NCBI GenBank assembly: GCA_016722515.1
Contig: JADKJE010000002.1
Span: forward strand, 372,001-436,000
Reading direction: 5' to 3'
DNA: 64,000 nt
From: Alphaproteobacteria bacterium
GTDB taxonomy: Bacteria; Pseudomonadota; Alphaproteobacteria; Rickettsiales; JADKJE01
Position numbers and translations under genes: made by a program. The notes below the pieces were generated by a model, which saw nothing but the letters and a program-made list of their open reading frames with translations, was not told the origin of the DNA and searched no databases. Positions 58,502 through 64,000 of the stretch are shown piece by piece. The stretch's first letter is position 1. Every line of letters starts with the position of its first letter.

Positions 58502-59134
58502 ATGTCAAAAAAAGGATTGTTTTTCTTAAACGCGGTTTTGGCCGTATTATTGTTTGTTTCGCCTCAGGCTCATGCCAATGAAGAGCAGGTAAAGCAGTTT
58601 ATCATCGATGCGGGTAACAAGACGGTTAATCTCTTAAAAGATCAATCTATATCGGATAATGCAAAAGAAGCAAAATTGACAGATATCTTCCTGCAAACCG
58701 TGGATGTCAACTGGATTGGTCGTTTTGTGATCGGCAAAAGCTGGCGTACGGCTTCGGAAGAGCAAAAGAAACATTATCAGACTGATTATAAAGAATTTAT
58801 TATTAGCAGTTATGTGCCTAAATTCCGTGAATACACGAATGAGACCTTCGAAGTAAAGCGGGTTCATAAAGATCGAGAAGACGAATATTATGTTCAAACA
58901 GAGATTAAACGTGCAGGACAGCAGCCGATGTTGGTTGATTACCGTGTTCGTAAAACGGGTAGCCAGTTTAAAGTGTTTGATATTGTTGCTGAAGGCGTAA
59001 GCTTGTTGTCGACTCAGCGTTCCGATTTTACAGCCGCAATTCAGACCGATGGATTGGAGACATTCATGTCCCGTTTGGAAAAACGGACCTTGGAATTAAG
59101 GGCTCAAAACCTATCAAATCAAGCAAAGAAATAA
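58502..59134 (+). CDS. mlaC: MlaC/Ttg2D-like periplasmic phospholipid-binding protein
   Basis: A 210-aa protein with a signal peptide (ending 'VSPQAHANE') and the MlaC fold: 'KLTDIFLQTVDVNWIGRFVI', 'GKSWRTASEEQKKHYQTDYK', 'YVPKFREYTNETFEV' and 'VDYRVRKTGSQFKVFDIVAE', ending 'GVSLLSTQRSDFTAAIQ'. MlaC shuttles phospholipid between MlaA and the MlaFEDB inner-membrane complex, whose genes are not in the window. It is in an operon with mlaA. Confidence 0.94.
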   Translation: MSKKGLFFLNAVLAVLLFVSPQAHANEEQVKQFIIDAGNKTVNLLKDQSISDNAKEAKLTDIFLQTVDVNWIGRFVIGKSWRTASEEQKKHYQTDYKEFIISSYVPKFREYTNETFEVKRVHKDREDEYYVQTEIKRAGQQPMLVDYRVRKTGSQFKVFDIVAEGVSLLSTQRSDFTAAIQTDGLETFMSRLEKRTLELRAQNLSNQAKK

Positions 59135-59145
59135 AGAATGACAAA

Positions 59146-59182
59146 AAGCTTGTGAGCGATACTTACGTATCGCTCATAGCTT
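59146..59182. terminator. Intrinsic terminator for pabB and mlaC
   Basis: Perfect 10-base stem TGAGCGATAC/GTATCGCTCA (59153-59176, loop TTAC), extendable by AAGCT/AGCTT. On the minus strand it is followed by a T5 run, giving a good pabB terminator. The pabB stop codon lies inside the stem. Confidence 0.8.
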
Positions 59183-60493
59183 GGCTATCTCAACAGAGGT
59201 AATTCCAAGGGCATTACAAATGCCTTTTGCTTTGATGAGGGTTTCTTGCCATTCTGATTCGGGAACAGAATCATAAATTATAGCGCCGCCAACCTGGAAC
59301 TCAAATCGATTGCCCTGCATCACAATCGTGCGAATGACCACCGATAAATCGCATGAATCATCCTGATTTGAAAACCATCCTAAACACCCTGAATAAATTC
59401 CACGGGACATTTTTTCCAGGTTGCTGCACCATTCCATGGCTTTAATTTTAGGCGCTCCAGTCATCGAGCCAGGAGGGAAGCATCCAAGTACCAAGGAGAG
59501 TGAGGTTATGTCTTCACGTTTCTGACCTGTGATGGTGGAGGACATATGATGAATGTGCGGAAAGCTGCTTACTTCAAATAGAGCCGGCACTTGAACACTT
59601 CCGGAAACGCATGATTTTGATAAATCATTGCGCATCAAATCAACGATCATAAGATTCTCACAGCGATCTTTGTCGCTTAGAAAGAGCGCTTGTTTGAGAC
59701 GGTTATCTTCTGCTGGATTAGCGTGACGGGGGAAGGAGCCTTTAATGGGACGTGCATTCACCAGACCGTTATCATCAATGCTTAAAAATCGCTCAGGAGA
59801 TGATGAGATGACTGTCTTATCGTCAAAGCGGATAAACGCACTATAGGGAGACGGGCTTGCTTTGGTTAAATGCAAAAAGCAATCAAATGAATCAGGTGTG
59901 GAAACAAAATGGCCCCCAAATTTACGGGTAAGATTTGCTTCATATAGATCACCTGCTTCAATGGCTTTTTGCAAGGTTTCAACATGGTTAAGGTAGTCTG
60001 ATTTAGTCATGTTGCTATGAAGGGCGACAACGCTTGGAAGCGAGGTAAGCGTAGGTGAGGTCATATCAAAAAGATCATGGGAGGCGTCTTTATCGCCAAC
60101 CAGGGTAACCACTTGTTTTTCATGATCAAAGAGGAGCGTAGAATGAAACTGGCTAAACCAGTAATCCGGTAAGTTCACAAACGAAGCTGTATCGTGAGGA
60201 AGATGCTCAAGTTGGTTTTTAATCCCATAACCCAGATAGCCAAACCAGTGTTTGGATGTGGGGTGATGTGGTTGATCAAGCGCTGCATGAAGAGGGCCAA
60301 GATCGCTGCCTTGGATGGTGTGTGCTGGATCCCAGGCCAAATAGGAATAGCGGCCGCTATAATCATATGCACGTGACGAATGAAGAAATACCATTGCAGC
60401 GGTCGTCTGGTTAAGCTTGTGTGCGCAAGCTAGAGGATCTATCCATTGTTCTAAAACCGTTGTTCTCATCGTGGGGACCGTGTAGGATGACAT
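59174..60493 (-). CDS. pabB: Aminodeoxychorismate synthase component I
   Basis: A 439-aa chorismate-utilising enzyme. The C-terminal catalytic domain has 'DLYEANLTRKFGG', 'VISSSPERFLSID', 'NARPIKGSFPRHANPAEDNR', 'NLMIVDLMRNDLSKSC' and 'LGCFPPGSMTGAPKIKAMEW'. The Lys in 'PIKGS' is the PabB-type nucleophile (TrpE has Ala at this position), so folate synthesis rather than tryptophan. With PabA glutaminase and PabC it makes p-aminobenzoate. The Trp-binding pocket motif of TrpE is absent in the N-terminal half. Confidence 0.9.
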   Translation of the reverse strand: MSSYTVPTMRTTVLEQWIDPLACAHKLNQTTAAMVFLHSSRAYDYSGRYSYLAWDPAHTIQGSDLGPLHAALDQPHHPTSKHWFGYLGYGIKNQLEHLPHDTASFVNLPDYWFSQFHSTLLFDHEKQVVTLVGDKDASHDLFDMTSPTLTSLPSVVALHSNMTKSDYLNHVETLQKAIEAGDLYEANLTRKFGGHFVSTPDSFDCFLHLTKASPSPYSAFIRFDDKTVISSSPERFLSIDDNGLVNARPIKGSFPRHANPAEDNRLKQALFLSDKDRCENLMIVDLMRNDLSKSCVSGSVQVPALFEVSSFPHIHHMSSTITGQKREDITSLSLVLGCFPPGSMTGAPKIKAMEWCSNLEKMSRGIYSGCLGWFSNQDDSCDLSVVIRTIVMQGNRFEFQVGGAIIYDSVPESEWQETLIKAKGICNALGITSVEIAKL

Positions 60494-60518
60494 AAGTAAG
60501 ATTTGAGGAGACTAACCG

Positions 60519-60629
60519 ATGCGCATTATTTTTTCACTGTTTTTATCATTCCTTGTGATAGGTACACTGGCTGGATGCCAAGTCTATACGGGCCAAGCAT
60601 TACCGTTTATGACGTGGTTTTTGCAGTAA
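60519..60629 (+). CDS. Very small lipoprotein (36 aa)
   Basis: A short frame with an excellent ribosome-binding site (GAGGAG, 9 bases before ATG). The product is a signal peptide with a good lipobox ('LSFLVIGTLAGCQVY') and only about 17 residues after the Cys. It resembles the entericidin-type small lipoproteins in size, but I cannot assign a family. It is divergent from pabB and overlaps the 3' end of nth by 23 bases. The combination of ribosome-binding site and lipobox makes coding likely. Confidence 0.6.
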   Translation: MRIIFSLFLSFLVIGTLAGCQVYTGQALPFMTWFLQ

Positions 60630-61242
60630 ACTCACATAGATCAGACACGGGGCAGCGATAACATTCGGGCTTGCGAGCTTTGCAAATATAACGCCCATGA
60701 AGAATAAGCCAGTGATGGGCATGTATCATCCAGGTTTTAGGAATTGCGTTAAGCAAGGCTTTTTCTGTGGCTTCAGGTGTTTTTTCATGAACCAGTCCTA
60801 AACGATTGCTGACACGAAAGACATGTGTATCCACAGCCATGGTTGGCATCCCAAATGCACAATTAAGCACAACATTGGCAGTTTTGCGCCCAACACCAGG
60901 AAGTGATTGAAGATCTTCAAGAGCCGTCGGGACGTTGCTTCCAAAAGCATCAACCAGTCGTTTGCTAAGGGCGATGATGTAGGTTGCCTTGGATTGATAC
61001 AGGCCAATGGTTTTAATATAGGATTTAAGCGTTTCTTCGCCGAGTTCAAGCATTTCTTCGGGGGTGCTGACTTTCGAAAAAAGGGCGGCTGTGGCTTTGT
61101 TGACCCCAACGTCGGTTGCCTGGGCAGAAAGGACAACCGCAACCAATAAGGTATATGTGTTAGTATAGACCAATTCTGTTTTAGGCTCTGGGTTTAGATC
61201 TGAAAAACGCCGGAAAATGGTATTGATTGCTTTGGGGGTCAT
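60607..61242 (-). CDS. nth: Endonuclease III
   Basis: A 211-aa DNA glycosylase/AP lyase for oxidised pyrimidines. The helix-hairpin-helix 'LPGVGRKTANVVLNCAFGMP' carries the catalytic Lys, and 'MAVDTHVFRVSNRLGL' the catalytic Asp. The 4Fe-4S loop Cys-x6-Cys-x2-Cys-x5-Cys is complete at the C-terminus ('CKARKPECYRCPVSDLC'). Start ATG 61242 ('MTPKAINTIFRRF') is preferred; the frame extends to 61281 without homology. Confidence 0.95.
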   Translation of the reverse strand: MTPKAINTIFRRFSDLNPEPKTELVYTNTYTLLVAVVLSAQATDVGVNKATAALFSKVSTPEEMLELGEETLKSYIKTIGLYQSKATYIIALSKRLVDAFGSNVPTALEDLQSLPGVGRKTANVVLNCAFGMPTMAVDTHVFRVSNRLGLVHEKTPEATEKALLNAIPKTWMIHAHHWLILHGRYICKARKPECYRCPVSDLCEFTAKTTS

Positions 61243-61271
61243 AATTCTCACTAAAATTATATTGATAAGCC

Positions 61272-61300
61272 TTGAAGTCACAACGATTTGCCCCTATCTT
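61272..61300 (+). promoter_or_regulatory. Possible sigma-70 promoter of the peroxiredoxin gene
   Basis: TTGAAG (61272-61277), 17 bases, TATCTT (61295-61300), about 46 bases before the ATG in the divergent gap with nth. Both boxes are imperfect. Confidence 0.4.
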
Positions 61301-61345
61301 ACATGCGGTAGAGATTATTTCAAATTAAGAATAAAGGAGATAACC

Positions 61346-61948
61346 ATGGCTGTTCTCGTTGGAAAACCCGCCCCAGATTTTACCGCAACTGCGGTAATGC
61401 AGGATAACACGTTTGATGAAAATTTTAACTTGCTGCGTTATCTCAGCGGAAAGAAAGGGATATTATTTTTCTATCCACTTGATTTTACGTTTGTGTGCCC
61501 GTCTGAAATTATTGCGTTTGATAATCGTATTGAAGAATTCGAAAAGCTTGATACCAAAGTGATTGCTATTTCGGTTGATTCGCATTTTACCCATTTAGCC
61601 TGGAAAAAAACACCGGTTGAAAAAGGTGGTATTGGTGATGTTCGTTTCCCGATTGTTGCGGATCTCAGCAAAAATATTGCGCGTGCCTACGATGTATTGG
61701 TGCGTGATTCTCTCGCATTACGCGGCACATTCCTGATTGATGAAAAAGGCGTTGTGCGTCATCAGATCGTCAATGATTTGCCACTTGGACGTAATGTGGA
61801 TGAGGCCATTCGTATGGTTGATGCGCTGCAATTTCATACAGAACACGGCGAAGTCTGTCCAGCTGGCTGGGAAAAGGGTAAATCGGGTATGAAACCTACG
61901 GCTGAGGGCGTGGCTGATTACCTTACTCAAAATGCTGGCAATCTTTAA
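61346..61948 (+). CDS. 2-Cys peroxiredoxin (AhpC/Prx1 type)
   Basis: A 200-aa typical 2-Cys peroxiredoxin that reduces hydrogen and organic peroxides. The peroxidatic Cys51 is in 'FFYPLDFTFVCPSEIIAFDN', with Pro and Thr of the active site in place and Arg in 'DSLALRGTFLIDEKG'. The resolving Cys is in 'EHGEVCPAGWEKGK' near residue 172. ATG 61346 with AAAGGAGA upstream is clearly the start. It is followed 78 bases later by trxB, which could supply electrons through thioredoxin. Confidence 0.95.
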   Translation: MAVLVGKPAPDFTATAVMQDNTFDENFNLLRYLSGKKGILFFYPLDFTFVCPSEIIAFDNRIEEFEKLDTKVIAISVDSHFTHLAWKKTPVEKGGIGDVRFPIVADLSKNIARAYDVLVRDSLALRGTFLIDEKGVVRHQIVNDLPLGRNVDEAIRMVDALQFHTEHGEVCPAGWEKGKSGMKPTAEGVADYLTQNAGNL

Positions 61949-61965
61949 TTGGCCACAAGTTTTAT

Positions 61966-61993
61966 AAAACAGGGTCGCTAGCGGCCCTGTTTT
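61966..61993. terminator. Hairpin between the peroxiredoxin gene and trxB
   Basis: A 13-base near-perfect stem, AAAACAGGGTCGC against GCGGCCCTGTTTT, ends in TTTT and works on either strand by its A/T flanks. It suggests trxB is at least partly expressed from its own promoter. Confidence 0.8.
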
Positions 61994-62026
61994 CGTCTGT
62001 TTTTAGCTTCACCTTCAAAGGATGTA

Positions 62027-62974
62027 ATGACCATGGCAAATCATCAAACTAACGTTTTGATTATCGGATCGGGGCCTGCTGGATACACGGCAGCTATTTA
62101 CGCGGCGCGGGCAAACTTAAAGCCAATCTTGGTGCAGGGCATGCAACCGGGTGGTCAGTTGATGATTACCACTGATGTTGAGAATTATCCCGGCTATGCT
62201 GAAGTCGTCCAAGGTCCGTGGATGATGGAACAGATGGAGAAACAGGCCGCCCATGTAGGAGCAACATTAATTACCGATCACATTAAAACGGTTGATTTTT
62301 CAAAACGTCCGTTTGTTTGCGAAGGCGAATCAGGCGATACGTATAGTGCAGAAACAGTGATTATTTGTACGGGTGCTCAGGCACGCTGGCTGGGGCTGGA
62401 TACGGAGCAGAAATTTCAAGGGTTTGGCGTATCGGGATGTGCAACCTGTGATGGTTTCTTTTATCGTGGTAAAGAAGTGATGGTAATTGGTGGCGGCAAT
62501 ACCGCGGTTGAAGAAGCGCTTTATTTAACCAATCATGCAAGTAAGGTGACGTTGGTGCATCGCCGTGATAAACTGCGTTCGGAAAAAATTCTCCAGGATC
62601 GTCTGTTTAAGAATCCTAAAATTCAAGTAATTTGGGATCATGAATTAGACGAAGTCTTGGGAACAGAAGAGCCATTAGGGGTAACGGGTGCAATATTAAA
62701 AAACACGAAAACAGGCGCTACCCAGGAAATTAAAGTCGATGGAATTTTTATTGCCATTGGACATGTGCCTAATACGGCCCTGTTTAAAGGCCAGTTAGAA
62801 ATGGATCATGAAGGTTATCTGATTACCTCTCCAAACAGTACCAAAACACAGATTGCCGGTGTTTACGCTGCTGGGGATGTGCAGGATAAGATTTATCGCC
62901 AGGCAGTCACTGCTGCTGGTACTGGTTGTATGGCAGCTTTGGAAGCGGAGCGTTATTTGGCTGAGCGCGAGTAA
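62027..62974 (+). CDS. trxB: Thioredoxin reductase
   Basis: A 315-aa low-molecular-weight TrxB, an FAD/NADPH enzyme that keeps thioredoxin reduced. FAD motif 'VLIIGSGPAGYTAAIYAARA', redox-active 'SGCATCDGFFYRGKEV' (Cys138, Cys141), NADPH motif 'VIGGGNTAVEEALYLTNHAS' and 'VTLVHRRDKLRSEKIL', and the C-terminal 'GVYAAGDVQDKIYRQAVTAA'. ATG 62027 or ATG 62033 could be used; both lie after AAAGGA. Confidence 0.97.
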   Translation: MTMANHQTNVLIIGSGPAGYTAAIYAARANLKPILVQGMQPGGQLMITTDVENYPGYAEVVQGPWMMEQMEKQAAHVGATLITDHIKTVDFSKRPFVCEGESGDTYSAETVIICTGAQARWLGLDTEQKFQGFGVSGCATCDGFFYRGKEVMVIGGGNTAVEEALYLTNHASKVTLVHRRDKLRSEKILQDRLFKNPKIQVIWDHELDEVLGTEEPLGVTGAILKNTKTGATQEIKVDGIFIAIGHVPNTALFKGQLEMDHEGYLITSPNSTKTQIAGVYAAGDVQDKIYRQAVTAAGTGCMAALEAERYLAERE

Positions 62975-63034
62975 TAAGCGGGTTTAAAATGCCTGCTATA
63001 AATCGCATCTGTGACATTGTTGAGATAAAAATCT

Positions 63035-63667
63035 TTAGAATTGTTGGGGCTTAGTAATAACAAACACCCCTTGTTTGCCAACTAAATTGGCAATCATAGG
63101 GCAGGTGCCAAAGGGGATCGGGCCATCATCGACGATATAATAACGTTTTTCAATCGTGGCTCCAACTTCCTTACATAGAACCACCAAGTCCTTAATCGTA
63201 CAAAAGTGGATGTTGGGTGTATTATACCACTCATAACTGAGGAACTTGCTTACAGGCATCCGTCCTTTTATCGACAGATAAAAGCGATTATACCAATGGG
63301 CAAAATTAGGGACGGACACAATCACATACTGCGATATGCGCAGCAGTTCTATCAGGACATCTTTAGGCCGATGAGTCGCCTGCAGGGAATTGGAGACGAT
63401 GGCATAGTCAAAGATCTGATTACCAAAATACCGAAGGTCAGCATCGGCATCGCCTTGAATAACAGAAAGGCCTTTTTTAACGCAGGTGCTAACATTATCC
63501 TGGGCAATTTCAATGCCTCTGGCATCGACATTTTTAGTGTCTTGCAAAAATGAAAGCAATAACCCGTCGGCGCAGCCAACATCCAATACCCGAGCTCCTT
63601 GGGGAACCAGGTTTGCGATGAGCTGTAAATCACTGCGGTTTAAATAAGGGTCAATGGTGAAGAGCAT
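63035..63667 (-). CDS. metW: MetW-like methyltransferase-fold protein
   Basis: A 210-aa class I SAM-fold protein of the MetW family: 'ARVLDVGCADGLLLSFLQDT', 'ARGIEIAQDNVSTCVKKGLS', 'VIQGDADADLRYFGNQIFDY' and 'SNSLQATHRPKDVLIELLRI', ending 'IPFGTCPMIANLVGKQGVFV'. MetW partners MetX in homoserine acylation for methionine synthesis in proteobacteria. metX would normally be immediately upstream (here toward 64000), but no coding match is visible before the window ends. Confidence 0.9.
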   Translation of the reverse strand: MLFTIDPYLNRSDLQLIANLVPQGARVLDVGCADGLLLSFLQDTKNVDARGIEIAQDNVSTCVKKGLSVIQGDADADLRYFGNQIFDYAIVSNSLQATHRPKDVLIELLRISQYVIVSVPNFAHWYNRFYLSIKGRMPVSKFLSYEWYNTPNIHFCTIKDLVVLCKEVGATIEKRYYIVDDGPIPFGTCPMIANLVGKQGVFVITKPQQF

Positions 63668-64000
63668 ATCTTGTTCGTTATTTCATGATACTGGCTAGTG
63701 TACGATAAAGTCCTGAAAAGTAAAGGGAGCAAACCACAGGGCGGTGATTGTTGAATAAGGTTCGTTGCCCGAGGATAGAAAACTAGACTGTTGAGCGTCA
63801 TTATCCAGGTATTTTCAGTCTCCGATCAGTCGGTATCCGAAAATCATCTACACCACACATGCTGTAGAGGGATTACATCGGATGATACGCAAATAGAGCA
63901 AAACTAAGGCTGCTTTTTCGTCTGAAAACGCATTGCGCAAACTGGTCTATTGTGCCTATCAGAAGATTTTGCTAAAGTGTGCCATGCCGGTCGCTAATTG
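63668..64000. other. Terminal 333 bases without a recognised gene
   Basis: No convincing open frame, tRNA, terminator or repeat was found here. A promoter for metW should lie close to 63670-63720, but no good consensus stands out. A gene beginning beyond the window edge is possible. Confidence 0.4.

Noticed and set aside
63700..63780. Possible structural RNA near 'ggttcgttgcccgagg'
   Set aside because: No acceptor or anticodon stem could be drawn and no RNase P, tmRNA or SRP core motif is present.

Overview
The window reads as chromosome of a deep-branching alphaproteobacterium of moderate GC. This is inferred from gene content: a fliF-fliG-fliH-fliN-flbD flagellar operon with the sigma-54 activator FlbD, a ChpT phosphotransferase, a hemC-hemD-mitofilin-like-hemY row, and an rpmH-rnpA-yidD-yidC-engB row leading to argB. 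A host-associated lineage near Holosporales or Rickettsiales is possible, but the sequence alone does not settle it.

Layout. Positions 1-5259 hold the 3' end of fliF, then fliG, fliH, fliN, a motA-like stator gene and flbD. Positions 5373-7578 hold an ABC-2-type ATPase, a TSUP permease and a GNAT acetyltransferase. Positions 7.7-27.4 kb are an accessory island of two-partner-secretion / contact-dependent-inhibition (CDI) type. It opens with an intact exoprotein of about 2083 aa whose C-terminus is a DUF2235 (Tle1-like) alpha/beta-hydrolase, followed by two exported proteins that look like paired immunity factors. A second cdiA-like gene follows in pieces, broken by an IS5-family element that carries a MITE-like insertion. 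Further on are fluC and recQ fragments, several toxin-C-terminus/immunity modules, a decayed IS1380-family element, and 1.24-kb and 140-bp direct repeats. No outer-membrane TpsB/CdiB transporter gene is visible.

From 27.5 kb the core chromosome resumes. It carries parE (with an apparent frameshift), heme synthesis genes, ispG, an outer-membrane barrel gene, serB and miaA (divergent, with overlapping start codons), dnaQ and chpT. A second flagellar operon follows (fliK-flgD-flgE, with a well-matched sigma-54 promoter that FlbD could activate). Next come argB, engB, yidC, yidD, rnpA and rpmH, then ccmE-ccmF-yacG-ccmG, grxC, a WecA/MraY-type transferase, mutL, an aspartate aminotransferase, a TPR-methyltransferase, mlaA-mlaC, pabB, a tiny lipoprotein, nth, a 2-Cys peroxiredoxin, trxB and metW.

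The most unusual content is the CDI island: a DUF2235 lipase-like domain, best known from type VI secretion, on a TPS exoprotein, followed by what looks like a store of shuffled toxin and immunity modules. No tRNA, rRNA or CRISPR array was recognised.
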